Positions 54,812 through 64,000 of a stretch of DNA of 64,000 bases are shown piece after piece. Positions within the stretch are counted from its first letter, which is position 1. Every line of letters begins with the position of its first letter. A program made the translations under genes and the position numbers. The notes under the pieces were generated by a model. The model had not been told where the DNA came from and did no database searches. It saw only the letters and a list, made by a program, of their open reading frames with translations. Origin of the DNA: Allolucifera butyrica (GTDB taxonomy: Bacteria > Bacillota > Negativicutes > Sporomusales > UPPP01); assembly GCF_900476375.1 (NCBI RefSeq), contig NZ_UPPP01000083.1, positions 124,001 through 188,000 on the forward strand, in the 5' to 3' direction.

Positions 54812-55261
54812 CTACACAATATTTTTATGATTAAAAATTTGAATTCCCACTTCATCCAGAATCGTTTGCTCTTCCTGCAGCGTTGCAAGCCGATACTGGG
54901 TCAGTCTTTTTTCTTTCAGTTTCTCAACCAGCTTGCATTTTTGCATGGATGCTTCCAGCCGTTTCAAGCAGGAAAAGCGCTCTTGCTCCGCCGTAGTCAC
55001 TTTCTGATGTTGCAGGATAATGGTCCCATTGACGGCGGCAATATAGTCGGAAAACAAATTCAGCATGGCCACGTTCAATCCTGTTTGCTGTTTTGCCTTC
55101 AGGGAAGCAAGGGAGGAATCCATCGTCTCCTGCAGTTGAGCCAGAGTCTCCTTCTCAGCCAGCAGCTTCGCTGTGGCGTCGGACAATTTCATTTGCGCTT
55201 GCTCTTTTTCTATTTTTCGTATCTTAAGGAGTGTTTCCAGACGAAAAGAAAATCGTTGCAA
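54812..55261 (-). CDS. fliJ: Flagellar export protein FliJ
   Basis: A coiled-coil stalk of the export ATPase that connects FliI to FlhA. The 149 residues are almost entirely helical, with heptad-like leucines (for example LETLLKIRKIEKEQAQMKL, LLAEKETLAQLQETM). Sequence is poorly conserved; the call rests on the coiled coil and place between fliI and the downstream hook genes. Confidence 0.88.
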   Translation of the reverse strand: MQRFSFRLETLLKIRKIEKEQAQMKLSDATAKLLAEKETLAQLQETMDSSLASLKAKQQTGLNVAMLNLFSDYIAAVNGTIILQHQKVTTAEQERFSCLKRLEASMQKCKLVEKLKEKRLTQYRLATLQEEQTILDEVGIQIFNHKNIV

Positions 55262-55285
55262 GCTTTTTCACCTCACGGGAAAAAT

Positions 55286-56599
55286 TTATAGTTCCAGCAT
55301 TGCCAGACGGCGTAACGTCTCTTCCGGCGCTGCTGCTTCATATACATCCTGCTGCAAAAACTCTTTAATCAGGCCTATTTTTTTGATCGCCTGGTCAATT
55401 GCGGCATTACTGCCGTGAACATATGCGCCTATATTAAGCAAATCTTCCGCCTCGCGGTAAACCGCCAGCAGAGAGCGAAATTTTTGTGCTATTTGCCAAT
55501 GACTCTTGTCGGCTATATCCAGCATAACCCGGCTGACACTTGCCAGAACATCAATCGCCGGATAATGGTTTTGGGAAGCCAATTGCCGGGATAATACAAT
55601 ATGACCGTCTAAAATACTTCTTACAGCATCGGCGATTGGTTCATTCATATCATCGCCGTCTACCAAAACGGTATATATACCGGTGATCGAACCTTGCTCC
55701 CCCGTTCCGGAACGTTCCAGCAACTTGGGTAAAGCGGCAAACACGGAGGGAGTATAGCCGCGGGTTGCCGGCGGTTCCCCAATCGTCAGCCCCACTTCCC
55801 GCTGGGCCATTGCGAACCGGGTAACCGAATCCATCATGAGAACTACATCTTGTCCTTGATCCCGGAAATATTCAGCGATCGCCGTAGCGGTCATCGCCCC
55901 CTTGATACGGCAGAGAGCCGGTTGGTCCGAAGTAGCGACAATTACCACCGACCGTTTCAGTCCCTCTTCCCCTAAATCTTTTTCAATAAATTCCCGGACT
56001 TCCCTGCCCCGTTCGCCAATCAGGGCAATCACGCTGATATCGGCTTCCGTATTCCGGGCAATCATTCCCAGCAGTGTGCTTTTGCCAACTCCGCTGCCGG
56101 CCATAATCCCAATCCGCTGCCCCCGCCCCAGAGTTAACAGTCCGTCAATGGCTTTTACACCGACCGATAGTTTGTCTTGTATCCGGCGGCGGGTTAAAGG
56201 CGGCGGCGGCAAGGAATGAATCGGATATTCCCGGAAATTTTCCAAAGGGCCTTTCTCATCAATCGGATTTCCCAGACCGTCCAAAATCCGGCCCAGCAGA
56301 TGAGCGCCCACTCCCACCTTCAAAGGTTTCCGGGCGGCAACTACATCACAGCCGGGTCCGATTCCGTGAATCTCGCCAATCGGCATAAGCAATACCCGGC
56401 CTTGGCGGAAACCCACAACTTCTGCAGCAATTGGCTGTTCTTTCGCCCGGGGACAGATGTAGCATAATTCTCCCAGGCTAACACTGGGGCCCTGGGATTC
56501 AATTATCAAACCAATAATTTGGGCGATTTTACCAGTCAGATTTATGGTTTCGACCCGGGCGATTGCCTCAAAATATTTAGTAAAATCTAAATTAATCAC
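55286..56599 (-). CDS. fliI: Flagellar export ATPase FliI
   Basis: An F1-beta-like ATPase that energises early export. The 437 residues have Walker A GSGVGKSTLLGMIA near 168, Walker B DVVLMMDSVTRFAMAQRE, and the C-terminal domain with ADKSHWQIAQKFRSLLAVY. Its start overlaps the fliH end by four bases. Length is typical. Confidence 0.97.
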   Translation of the reverse strand: MINLDFTKYFEAIARVETINLTGKIAQIIGLIIESQGPSVSLGELCYICPRAKEQPIAAEVVGFRQGRVLLMPIGEIHGIGPGCDVVAARKPLKVGVGAHLLGRILDGLGNPIDEKGPLENFREYPIHSLPPPPLTRRRIQDKLSVGVKAIDGLLTLGRGQRIGIMAGSGVGKSTLLGMIARNTEADISVIALIGERGREVREFIEKDLGEEGLKRSVVIVATSDQPALCRIKGAMTATAIAEYFRDQGQDVVLMMDSVTRFAMAQREVGLTIGEPPATRGYTPSVFAALPKLLERSGTGEQGSITGIYTVLVDGDDMNEPIADAVRSILDGHIVLSRQLASQNHYPAIDVLASVSRVMLDIADKSHWQIAQKFRSLLAVYREAEDLLNIGAYVHGSNAAIDQAIKKIGLIKEFLQQDVYEAAAPEETLRRLAMLEL

Positions 56600-57339
56600 G
56601 GCAACACTTCCTGCAGCGCTTTTTTAACCATTTCAAACTGACTGTCCAATTTCGCATCAACCGTTCCATAGGCAGTATCAATCACACAGCCGCCGGCAAC
56701 AATGGTCTGATCCGGCATGATTTTCAGCGCCTTTTCCCGGCCGAGCAACATTTCCAAATCCTTTCTGGATTGAACTACCTGTTCAAATTCGTCAGGATTG
56801 ACTCTAATTTCGATATTTTCCTGATCTTTGACCTTTTCCAGCGCCGCCTTAACAACCGGCAGCACGCTCATTGGGTTTTCTTTGATTTCCTGAATCAAAA
56901 CCTTGCCGGCCACCGCTAATGCGATTTCTACGATGGTGCGTTCCGCCGCCAGCACGGTTTCCTGCGCTTCTTGCTCCGCAGTCCGGATAATCCTTTCGGC
57001 CTTTGCGTTCGCGTCGGCGACGGCCTGTTGCATTTCCCGTCCGGCTTCCTGCCGGCCCTGAGAAACGCCCTCCTGATAGCCGGCGGCATGACCGGTATCG
57101 TAAGCCTCGCGTTTCATTTTCTCCGCCTGCTCATCAGCCTGCGCCAAACATTGCTCTGCTTGCTGTCGTGCATCCCGGAGCAGTGTGTCCGCCTTTTGCC
57201 CGGCAATTTCCAGCAATTCGCCCGGCATTACTGCCGGTTCAGATTGCGGCGCTTCCACCAGAGCTTCGCTTTCTGCCTGTCGATGAACAAGAACAACCGG
57301 TTCACCGCCAACGGACACTAACTTAAAAATTTTAGACAA
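56596..57339 (-). CDS. fliH: Flagellar export ATPase regulator FliH
   Basis: Peripheral stalk protein binding FliI and the C-ring. TTG 57339 lies in the end of fliG and gives 247 residues starting SKIFKLVSVGGEPVVLVHRQ; a longer open frame extends far into fliG and was rejected. The middle is a long helical, Gln/Glu-rich region (about 60-140); the C-terminal V-ATPase E-like domain is about 140-247 (AERTIVEIALAVAGKVLIQE). Confidence 0.9.
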   Translation of the reverse strand: MSKIFKLVSVGGEPVVLVHRQAESEALVEAPQSEPAVMPGELLEIAGQKADTLLRDARQQAEQCLAQADEQAEKMKREAYDTGHAAGYQEGVSQGRQEAGREMQQAVADANAKAERIIRTAEQEAQETVLAAERTIVEIALAVAGKVLIQEIKENPMSVLPVVKAALEKVKDQENIEIRVNPDEFEQVVQSRKDLEMLLGREKALKIMPDQTIVAGGCVIDTAYGTVDAKLDSQFEMVKKALQEVLP

Positions 57340-58342
57340 TAATCTCGTCCCCTTTACCACGCGAAATGACAATTTCACCTGATTCTTCAAGGCGGCGGAT
57401 TCCATTAACAATTTTTTGTTGTGCTTCTTCAACATCCCGGATCCGTACAGGACCCATATATTCAATTTCCTCACGCAACATATCGGAAGCACGTTTGGAC
57501 ATATTCTTGTAAATCTTTTCGGCCACTTCCGTTGAAGACGCCTTTAAGGCCAGCGCCAAATCCTTGGAATCCACTTCGCGCAATACCAATTGCAGGGAAC
57601 GGTCGTCGAGCATAACGATATCTTCGAAAACAAACATCCGTTTTTTAATTTCTTCCGCCAATTCCGGATTTTGCACTTCCAGATTTTCAATAATTGTCCG
57701 CTCCGTTGTGCGGTCCACTTTATTCAAAACGCCGACAATGGAGTCGACCCCGCCGGCAGCGGTAAAGTCCTGGGTGACCAAGGACGACAGTTTACGTTCC
57801 AAAATCCGCTCCACATCTTTAATCACGTCCGGTGACGTACGGTCCATCGTCGCAATCCGCCTTGCCACATCCACCTGCCTGTCCGGCGGTAATGCCGATA
57901 AGATGGATGCCCCCTGCTCAGGCTGCAAATAAGCCATAATTAAAGCCAGTGTCTGGGGGTGTTCGTTTTGAATAAAATTCAGCAACTGGGCGGGATCGGT
58001 TTTGCGGGCAAAATCAAACGGCCGGATTTGAAGACTGGATGTGAGACGGTTGATAATTGAAATCGCCTTTTCCGCTCCCAGGGCCTTCTCCAATACCTCC
58101 CGGGCATAGTCAAGTCCGCCGGAAGATATATATTCCTTGGCCAGGCACATTTGATGAAACTCATTCAATACCCTGTCTTTATGTTCCTGCGGCACCTTCC
58201 GCTGATTGGCAATTTCCAGGGTAAGCTTTTCAATTTCATCTTCCCGCAGATGTTTGAATACCTGGGCGGAAACATCCGGTCCAAGCGCAATCAGCAATAT
58301 GGCTGCTTTTTGTTTGCCTGTTAACTCATTTGACTGGTACAT
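57332..58342 (-). CDS. fliG: Flagellar motor switch protein FliG
   Basis: Torque-generating rotor protein contacting FliF, FliM and MotA. ATG 58342 follows AGGAGTGGGGTTT and gives 336 residues. Conserved parts are LTGKQKAAILLIALG at the N-terminus, the middle EHPQTLALIMAYL, and the C-terminal torque helix region with KKRMFVFEDIVMLDDRSLQ. Its last eight bases overlap fliH. Confidence 0.97.
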   Translation of the reverse strand: MYQSNELTGKQKAAILLIALGPDVSAQVFKHLREDEIEKLTLEIANQRKVPQEHKDRVLNEFHQMCLAKEYISSGGLDYAREVLEKALGAEKAISIINRLTSSLQIRPFDFARKTDPAQLLNFIQNEHPQTLALIMAYLQPEQGASILSALPPDRQVDVARRIATMDRTSPDVIKDVERILERKLSSLVTQDFTAAGGVDSIVGVLNKVDRTTERTIIENLEVQNPELAEEIKKRMFVFEDIVMLDDRSLQLVLREVDSKDLALALKASSTEVAEKIYKNMSKRASDMLREEIEYMGPVRIRDVEEAQQKIVNGIRRLEESGEIVISRGKGDEIIV

Positions 58343-58359
58343 AAACCCCACTCCTGTTT

Positions 58360-59901
58360 CTATTCATCGGCTATCCAGGCTTTAATCAACTGTGCTACAT
58401 CATCTGGTTGCGACTTAGCCAGTTTTTCAATGGATTCCCTCTGCAGCAGGCGTTGTTTTTCTTGTTCCGATAATTCTTTTTCCTTGGCATGTTCTACCGC
58501 CGGTATTTCCACGATCTCCGCAGCGGCGGCAAGTTCATCATCAGCCTGGCGCATGCGGCGCCGGTTAAACAGCCACAAGCCATACATGACCGCGATAACA
58601 CCCAGGGCAAGCAAGCCATATTTCAGCCACATCGCCTGTCTTTGCCGTTGTTCATAGGCCAATTCCTCCTGGCGCTGCTTATCGGCCTGTTGGTTATTAA
58701 AGGAGATACTTTCTACTGAAATCGTGTCACCCCGGGCCGGATTCAGGCCAATGGCGGAAGAAACCGTTCTCAGAATGCTGTTCTGCTGTGCTTGGGTAAG
58801 ACCGGAATCAACCAGAACAGCAACCGTCAGCCGTTTTATAGAGCCGGGAGTTGCAACCACTTTTTCCTTGGTTTCATTAATTTCATAATTCCGTGTGACT
58901 TCTTTCTTTTCATAATTGGATTGATTATTATTGTTTTGGGTAACATAGCCGGGAATATTGGAAGTTGTACCCGGCACCCCGCCGGGAGCGGCCGACGACC
59001 CTTTATAGGTCTCATCCGTTTGTTGCGAACTGCGAACAATCCCGCTCGTGTCAACGACCGGCGCAAACGTCTGACTGTTAACCGTGCGCTGGTCAAAATT
59101 CAATTCAACATTAACGCGGGAAGCCGCTTTCCCCGCTCCCAGCACTTCATCCAGCAACGATTGAACATTTTTTTGTAAATCTTCCTGAACCTTTTTAGTC
59201 ATTTCGAGCTGTGTCATGGTTCCGGCCCCGGCCATCAAAGGATCATCGTTCTGTTCATTCAGTATATGGGCGTAATTATCAACTACCGTGATATTTTCCG
59301 GTTTTAGCCCCTGAATACTATGGGCGACCAGGTTGACAATTCCTTTTACCTGCCCCCGCGACAATTGCACACCCGGACGCAGCTTAAGCATAATCGAAGC
59401 GGTGGCGGGCTTTTCGTTATTCTTGTACAGGCTGTCTTGGGGTAAGACAATATGTACCCGGGCTTTTTCCACTTCCGCCATTTGTTCGATCGTACGAGTC
59501 AATTCCCCTTGTAACGCCTGCAAAAGATCGACCTTATTCTGAAAATCGGAGGCGCCGAATTTATTCTGGTCAAAAATCTCAAACCCCTTGTCGCCGCGGG
59601 GTAATCCCTGGGCCGCCAAGTCCAGCCGGACCCGGTATACATCGTTTGACGACACCAAAATTGTACCATTAGGGCCTACTTGATTCGTCACTTTCATCTC
59701 TTTTAGTTTTTGTACAATCTGACCCGCGTCTTGTGCTTCCAAATTAGTATACAAAGGTACCATATCCGGACGTCCGCCCCACCAAAAGCTCCAGGATAAA
59801 ATAACGATAAAGACCAATATGGCCGAGCCAAGAATAATGTACCTTTCCCGTGTGCCTAACTTGTGCCACAAGCGCAGAGACTGTTCTTTCCAGTCTGCCA
59901 T
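58360..59901 (-). CDS. fliF: Flagellar MS-ring protein FliF
   Basis: Forms the MS ring in the inner membrane and the base of the export gate. ATG 59901 (after GGTGGAGACG) gives 513 residues. A first membrane helix (about 20-42) is followed by ring-building motifs 1 and 2 (about 45-230) and the beta-collar region (about 255-420, with an Asn/Gln/Ser-rich insert). The second helix is about 422-440, and the C-terminal tail that binds FliG is at about 470-513. Confidence 0.96.
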   Translation of the reverse strand: MADWKEQSLRLWHKLGTRERYIILGSAILVFIVILSWSFWWGGRPDMVPLYTNLEAQDAGQIVQKLKEMKVTNQVGPNGTILVSSNDVYRVRLDLAAQGLPRGDKGFEIFDQNKFGASDFQNKVDLLQALQGELTRTIEQMAEVEKARVHIVLPQDSLYKNNEKPATASIMLKLRPGVQLSRGQVKGIVNLVAHSIQGLKPENITVVDNYAHILNEQNDDPLMAGAGTMTQLEMTKKVQEDLQKNVQSLLDEVLGAGKAASRVNVELNFDQRTVNSQTFAPVVDTSGIVRSSQQTDETYKGSSAAPGGVPGTTSNIPGYVTQNNNNQSNYEKKEVTRNYEINETKEKVVATPGSIKRLTVAVLVDSGLTQAQQNSILRTVSSAIGLNPARGDTISVESISFNNQQADKQRQEELAYEQRQRQAMWLKYGLLALGVIAVMYGLWLFNRRRMRQADDELAAAAEIVEIPAVEHAKEKELSEQEKQRLLQRESIEKLAKSQPDDVAQLIKAWIADE

Positions 59902-59937
59902 CGTCTCCACCCTTCCCAATTGACGAAAAATGCCAAA

Positions 59938-60234
59938 TTACACTTGCATTCTCATAACTTCCTGATAGGCGTCTACAATTTTATTGCGAACCTGCATTGT
60001 CAATTGCAAGGCAATTGTAGCTTTCTCCGCCGCGATTGTAACCTCGGAGACGTCCTGGATTTTGCCGGCGGCCAAATCAACCGAAGCTTTGTCCGCATCC
60101 TTCTGCAACTGATTCACATTACCAAGCGCTTCCGCAAAAAGTTGGGAAAAATCCTTTCCTTCTTTTGCAGACGGTTGGGTCGCCAATGTCCCGACAGTTG
60201 TTACAGGCGTCAATTTAAGTTGTTCAACGCGCAT
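59938..60234 (-). CDS. fliE: Flagellar rod/MS-ring junction protein FliE
   Basis: A 98-residue helical protein that links MS ring and rod and is the first exported rod subunit. The central KDFSQLFAEALGNVNQLQKDADKA and C-terminal TIALQLTMQVRNKIVDAYQEVMRMQV are typical. It lies between flgC and fliF with small gaps. Confidence 0.95.
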   Translation of the reverse strand: MRVEQLKLTPVTTVGTLATQPSAKEGKDFSQLFAEALGNVNQLQKDADKASVDLAAGKIQDVSEVTIAAEKATIALQLTMQVRNKIVDAYQEVMRMQV

Positions 60235-60247
60235 TTACATCCCCACT

Positions 60248-60694
60248 TTATTTTCCAATTTCCAGCGCTTTCATCGCCATGCTTTTTGCCGCATTAATCG
60301 TCGTTACATTTGCTTCATAGGAGCGTGTCGCCGTCATCATATCCACCATTTCCGAAACGATATTGATGTTTGGCATTTGTACATAGCCGTCTTTATCGGC
60401 ATCGGGATGATGCGGATCATACACCTTGTGGGTGGGCGAAGGGTCTTCGACAATACCGGCCACCCGTACTCCCTCGCCGCCAGCAGCATCATCAGTCATT
60501 TGATTGGATAGAATCTGTCCAAAAGATGCCTGATTTTGCCGGGGTTCAAAAATAACCATCCGGCGCCGATAAGGACCTCCTGCCGCAGTTCGTGTCGTAT
60601 TCACATTGGCAATGTTATTGGAAATAACGTCCATTCTCAGACGTTCCGCCGATAAACCGGATGCAGCCGTATTAATCGAATCAAACATCCCCAT
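60248..60694 (-). CDS. flgC: Flagellar basal-body rod protein FlgC
   Basis: Proximal rod subunit exported by the type III apparatus. The 148 residues show the SGLSAERLRMDVISNNIANVNT motif (cut here to SGLSAERLRMDVISNNIAN) near residues 12-30, GVRVAGIVEDPSPTHKVYDP in the middle, and the C-terminal MMTATRSYEANVTTINAAKS. It lies four bases after flgB. Confidence 0.96.
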   Translation of the reverse strand: MGMFDSINTAASGLSAERLRMDVISNNIANVNTTRTAAGGPYRRRMVIFEPRQNQASFGQILSNQMTDDAAGGEGVRVAGIVEDPSPTHKVYDPHHPDADKDGYVQMPNINIVSEMVDMMTATRSYEANVTTINAAKSMAMKALEIGK

Positions 60695-60697
60695 CTT

Positions 60698-61108
60698 TTA
60701 CTTGTTCCCTCCATTAATTGCCGATTTCAAATTGGAAAAATACCACCCCAACTGCTGGGCCACGGCATTATAGTAAATATTATTTTTTGCCAGGTTGGCC
60801 ATTTCGACATCAATATCCACATTATTACCATCTGTTCGCATCGATGTATCGTTCTGTTCAGCGACGGAGATGACCGATCCATTGTCTGTAGATAACGGCA
60901 AATGGCGTTTATTGGTTTTAACCAGCGGTAACTTTTTATCGTCAAGTGCTTCCTGCAGCCGGGACTCAAAGGTCACCTCGCTCCGTTTAAACCCCGGCGT
61001 GTTAACATTAGCAATATTATTGCTTATTACTTTTTGCCGAAGTGAAGAAGCTTCCAATGCCTGTTGTAAAATGTTGACTTGCGCTGATGACAGCAATGAA
61101 TCTAGCAC
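60698..61108 (-). CDS. flgB: Flagellar basal-body rod protein FlgB
   Basis: Proximal rod subunit and first gene of the motility operon. The 136 residues have the N-terminal rod motif VISNNIANVNTPGFKRSEV (28-46). GTG 61108 follows GGGAGGG at 10-base spacing. Upstream, between the codY terminator and the start, a TAGAAT -10-like box occurs (minus strand, near 61163) but no good -35 or sigma-D consensus (TAAA-N15-GCCGATAA) was found. Confidence 0.95.
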   Translation of the reverse strand: MLDSLLSSAQVNILQQALEASSLRQKVISNNIANVNTPGFKRSEVTFESRLQEALDDKKLPLVKTNKRHLPLSTDNGSVISVAEQNDTSMRTDGNNVDIDVEMANLAKNNIYYNAVAQQLGWYFSNLKSAINGGNK

Positions 61109-61233
61109 CGCATTTCTTCCCTCCCGTTTCGTGGATTAGACGCTTCTAGCATACATCTTTGTGCATAATTCTACATAATTAGCGAAATTCCTTTAGTTAT
61201 TTCTTCTTTAACGCGATTTTAACAAGAAAAAAC

Positions 61234-61271
61234 CACTAAAAAAACAACCATTCTTACGAATGGTTGTTTTT
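61234..61271 (-). terminator. Intrinsic terminator after codY
   Basis: On the minus strand AAACAACCATTC, loop GTAA and GAATGGTTGTTT form a 12-bp stem followed by TTTTAGTGGTTTTTTC. It begins just after the codY stop. It separates hslVU-codY from the motility operon. Confidence 0.88.
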
Positions 61272-61273
61272 AC

Positions 61274-62050
61274 TTATTTTTTAAGCTTTTTCATCTCTTC
61301 CAGCAAATGTTCGTTCAATACTTTTATGTAAGTTCCTTTCATTCCCAGCGACTTTGATTCAATGACACCGGCGCTTTCGAATTTGCGCAGCGCATTGACA
61401 ATGACCGAACGGGTAATCCCCACACGGTCGGCAATCTTACTGGCAACAAGTAAGCCTTCATTTCCTTCCAATTCGCTTAAAATGTGAATGACCGCTTCCA
61501 GTTCCGAGTAAGACAACGTTCCCAGTGCAACCTGCACGGTGGCTTTCTTACGGGCCTCTTCCTCGATTTTGTCACTGCGGTCGCGCAATATTTCCATCCC
61601 GACTACCGTAGCGCCATATTCGGCCAGAATAAGGTCCTCATCGGTAAATTCGTCATGAAACTTAGCAACAATCAAGGTACCGATTCTTTCCCCGCCACCG
61701 TGAATCGGTATGACGGTGGTAAATTTATCATTAAACAGACAATTGGTTCCTTCACTGAAAGTGCACATACCACTCTCAAGCCTCAAGTTCGGCGAGGTTT
61801 CATTAATTCGAAGCAGCCAGTCAACATAACGTTCCGGAAAATAGCCTTGATGCAAAACTTTGTCACGCATCAGGTCACATTCAAAATCATCCAGCAAGGC
61901 ATAGCCCAGCACAATTCCGGTTTTGCTGACAATATACACATTCGAACTAATCACATTGCTTAATACATTGGATATCTCGGTGTATTCCACTTTCTCCGAC
62001 TTCTGCAGCAGCCGATTAATTTTTCGAGTACGTTCTAACATAGATAACAC
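61274..62050 (-). CDS. codY: GTP-sensing transcriptional repressor CodY
   Basis: A global repressor that senses branched-chain amino acids and GTP and controls nutrient, motility and stationary-phase genes. The 258 residues have the GAF-type ligand domain (about 1-155), a linker helix, and the C-terminal winged helix with [19 protein letters not shown] and [19 protein letters not shown], almost identical to the family consensus. It follows hslU by 31 bases, as in B. subtilis. No strong CodY box was seen upstream of flgB. Confidence 0.97.
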   Translation of the reverse strand: MLSMLERTRKINRLLQKSEKVEYTEISNVLSNVISSNVYIVSKTGIVLGYALLDDFECDLMRDKVLHQGYFPERYVDWLLRINETSPNLRLESGMCTFSEGTNCLFNDKFTTVIPIHGGGERIGTLIVAKFHDEFTDEDLILAEYGATVVGMEILRDRSDKIEEEARKKATVQVALGTLSYSELEAVIHILSELEGNEGLLVASKIADRVGITRSVIVNALRKFESAGVIESKSLGMKGTYIKVLNEHLLEEMKKLKK

Positions 62051-62081
62051 AATAACTTCTCCTACCTTTCACTAGGCTAGA

Positions 62082-63485
62082 TTATAAAATAAAATGACTT
62101 AAATCCTGATTTTTTACAATGGGATTCAGTTTTTCTCTGACATAATTCGACGTAATGGTCACTTTTTCCTTTTCCATATCCGGTGCTTCAAAAGCTAAAT
62201 CTTCTAAAAGTTTTTCTAAAATCGTATGCAATCTGCGAGCGCCGATATTTTCAGTCTGAATATTCACCTGATAGGCAGTTTCTGCCAATTCATCAATAGC
62301 ATCCTCGGCGAATTCAATTTTTATACCTTCCGTTGCCAGCAAACTGATATATTGCTTAATCAAAGCATTCGCCGGTTCCGTCAATATTTGCCGAAAATCT
62401 TCTTTCGATAAATTCGTCAATTCCACCCGGATCGGAAAACGCCCCTGCAATTCGGGAATCAAATCAGACGGCTTCGCCGTATGAAACGCCCCGGCCGCAA
62501 TAAATAAAATATGGTCGGTCTTAACAGACCCATATTTGGTCACTACCGTCGAACCTTCCACAATCGGCAGAATGTCCCGCTGTACGCCTTCCCGTGAAAC
62601 ATCCGGACCGGAGGCAGGACCGCGCCCCGCAATTTTATCTATCTCATCCAGAAAAATAATACCATAGTTTTCCGCTAAATCAATTGCCGCTGTAATCGCT
62701 TCGTCCATATCAATCAATTTCTGCGCTTCTTCCTGAATAAAGATTTTGCGGGCATTCGCAACGGTTACTTTGCGCTTTTTTTGTTTTTTCGGCAACAAAT
62801 TACCCAGCATATCCTGGATGTTCATTCCCATTTCTTCGATACCGGAGCCGGCAAACATTCCCATAATAGGCTGGTTATTATCTTCTACGGTAATTTCCAT
62901 GATTTCTTCTTCCAGTTCGCCGTCTGCCAGACGCTTACGCCACCAATCCCGTCCGGCTGTGGACTGCGGTGAAGGGGTTGCCGGAACTTCCGGTTCCCTG
63001 CTTTCTCCCGCCCCTCCCCCGGAAAATAAGATTTCGAAAGGATTCTTCACTTTTTCTTGTTTGGGTGACGGATAAAAATATTCTATAATTCTATCATCAG
63101 CAAGCTCTTTGGCCTTATCAGATACTTGCAACATTTTTTCCTGCTTTACCATGCGAATGGCTGTTTCCAGCAAATCCCGGACCATGGATTCCACATCGCG
63201 GCCCACATAGCCGACTTCGGTAAATTTCGTTGCCTCCACCTTGATAAAAGGAGCATTAACCAGTTTTGCCAGGCGGCGGGCAATTTCCGTTTTGCCGACT
63301 CCCGTCGGCCCGATCATCAATATATTTTTAGGAATGATCTCCTCTTTTAAATCAGCAGGCAACTGCTTGCTGCGCCAGCGGTTGCGCAGCGCAACGGCTA
63401 CAGATTTTTTGGCCTGATGCTGCCCGACAATATATTTATTTAATTCCTTAACGATCTGGCTCGGTGTTAATTCAGTCAACATCAT
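62082..63485 (-). CDS. hslU: HslU/ClpY ATPase subunit
   Basis: AAA+ unfoldase that feeds substrates to HslV. The 467 residues carry Walker A GPTGVGKT (59-66), Walker [13 protein letters not shown], the sensor region [15 protein letters not shown] and the C-terminal tail that docks into HslV ([16 protein letters not shown], ending hydrophobic Leu). The intermediate domain (about 110-250) has a variable Ser/Pro/Gly-rich insert. ATG 63485 or the next ATG 63482 could start it; the first overlaps the hslV end. Confidence 0.96.
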   Translation of the reverse strand: MMLTELTPSQIVKELNKYIVGQHQAKKSVAVALRNRWRSKQLPADLKEEIIPKNILMIGPTGVGKTEIARRLAKLVNAPFIKVEATKFTEVGYVGRDVESMVRDLLETAIRMVKQEKMLQVSDKAKELADDRIIEYFYPSPKQEKVKNPFEILFSGGGAGESREPEVPATPSPQSTAGRDWWRKRLADGELEEEIMEITVEDNNQPIMGMFAGSGIEEMGMNIQDMLGNLLPKKQKKRKVTVANARKIFIQEEAQKLIDMDEAITAAIDLAENYGIIFLDEIDKIAGRGPASGPDVSREGVQRDILPIVEGSTVVTKYGSVKTDHILFIAAGAFHTAKPSDLIPELQGRFPIRVELTNLSKEDFRQILTEPANALIKQYISLLATEGIKIEFAEDAIDELAETAYQVNIQTENIGARRLHTILEKLLEDLAFEAPDMEKEKVTITSNYVREKLNPIVKNQDLSHFIL

Positions 63486-64000
63486 CCCTCCTTTTGTAGT
63501 TCCTCTATGGTTATATGGTCATTGGTATAGATGCAAATCGACGAAGCAATCAAAAGAGCTTCCCTCGCTATCTCTGACGCCGAAAGGGTTGTATGATTTA
63601 CCAAAGCCCGCGCTGCCGCCAACGCGTAGGAACCGCCGGAGCCTATGGCAGTCACATTGTCGTCCGGCTCAATCACTTCCCCGTTGCCGGAAATAATCAG
63701 CATATGTTCGCTATCGGCTACGATCAATAATGCTTCCAGCCGCCTCAAAACACGGTCCATACGCCACTCTTTCGCCAGTTCAACAGCAGAGCGCATCAGG
63801 TTGCCGTTAAATTCCTCCAGTTTGGTCTCAAATTTGGTAAATAAGGTAAATGCATCGGCTACGGAACCGGCAAATCCGGCTAAAACCTTACCATGGTACA
63901 GTCGCCGTACTTTTTTCGCATTGTGTTTCATAACCGTATTGCCGCCAAAGGTTACTTGACCGTCGCCGGCAATGGCTATTTTATCTTCTTGCCGCACAGC
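63482..64000 (-). CDS. hslV: HslV/ClpQ protease subunit (N-terminus outside window)
   Basis: Proteasome-like peptidase subunit that forms the chamber of HslVU. The frame continues past 64000, so only the first few residues, including the catalytic Thr, are outside the window; 172 codons are seen, starting [39 protein letters not shown] and [16 protein letters not shown] are typical. It overlaps hslU by four bases. Confidence 0.95.
   Translation of the reverse strand, partial: AVRQEDKIAIAGDGQVTFGGNTVMKHNAKKVRRLYHGKVLAGFAGSVADAFTLFTKFETKLEEFNGNLMRSAVELAKEWRMDRVLRRLEALLIVADSEHMLIISGNGEVIEPDDNVTAIGSGGSYALAAARALVNHTTLSASEIAREALLIASSICIYTNDHITIEELQKEG

Noticed and set aside
57340..57492. A 51-codon N-terminal extension of FliH
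   Set aside because: It lies wholly within fliG in another frame and is not like FliH; the conserved sequence begins at TTG 57339.
61109..61233. A CodY box or sigma-D promoter before flgB
   Set aside because: The region has AT-rich words such as GAATTTCGCTAATTA but no acceptable match to AATTTTCWGAAAATT or to TAAA-N15-GCCGATAA.

Overview
The window is 64 kb of bacterial chromosome in which every supported gene lies on the minus strand, so transcription runs from position 64000 towards 1. No rRNA, tRNA, CRISPR array, transposase or phage gene was seen. Gene order follows the codV/hslVU-codY-fla/che-rpsB-polC-infB-pnp region of Bacillus subtilis almost gene for gene. A PolC-type replicase, CodY, FliY with CheC-like sites, CheC/CheD, FlhF/FlhG and RnpM (YlxR) place the organism in the Firmicutes (Bacillota). 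A clostridial-type 2[4Fe-4S] ferredoxin suggests an anaerobe. A PolC with no exonuclease insert, a PilZ protein and a FapA-family protein in the motility cluster recall Negativicutes such as the Sporomusaceae. That last placement is an impression from memory; no lipopolysaccharide or outer-membrane gene is in the window to confirm it.

Layout in transcription order. (1) 64000-61274: hslV (start cut off by the window edge), hslU, codY, then a strong terminator. (2) 61108-29163: about 32 kb of tightly packed motility and chemotaxis genes: flgB flgC fliE fliF fliG fliH fliI fliJ, a lytic transglycosylase, a YlxF/MgtE_N-like protein, fliK flgD, a TIGR02530 protein, flgE flbD motA fliL fliM fliY cheY fliO fliP fliQ fliR flhB flhA flhF flhG, a PilZ protein, cheB cheA cheW cheC cheD, a small membrane protein, sigD, a FapA-family protein and a SwrB-like protein. 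No convincing internal terminator was found, so one very long operon is likely. It encodes rod, MS-ring, switch, export gate, hook, one stator subunit, adaptation and phosphatase proteins and the late-gene sigma factor. MotB, flagellin, FlgK/FlgL, FliD, FlgM, CheR and chemoreceptors are absent.

(3) 29166-19032: a sigma-A promoter whose -35 box overlaps the last motility stop codon drives rpsB and tsf. Then come pyrH, frr, a 67-residue orphan, a ferredoxin with its own terminator, uppS, cdsA, dxr, rseP, ispG and proS: translation, UMP phosphorylation, undecaprenyl and phospholipid precursors, the MEP isoprenoid pathway and a site-2 protease. (4) 18834-15148: polC, preceded by the proS terminator. 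(5) 15132-7979: a sigma-A promoter and a leader with a perfect 24-bp palindrome, then rimP nusA rnpM ylxQ infB rbfA nrnA truB, a translation-initiation, ribosome-maturation and RNA-processing operon. (6) 7786-4196: ribF, rpsO with its own promoter and probable S15-controlled leader, and pnp. (7) 4072-1: shorter units separated by terminators: a YlxY-type degenerate deacetylase, a secreted CwlD-like amidase, an M16 peptidase with dut, and the first 52 codons of an unknown membrane protein.

No obviously new defence, mobile or biosynthetic system was found. The most interesting features are the exonuclease-less PolC, a stem-loop element upstream of the first partial gene, the rimP leader palindrome, the missing motB, the G-tracts beside motility genes, and a 9-bp ATG-containing tandem repeat at the start of the flagellar transglycosylase gene.
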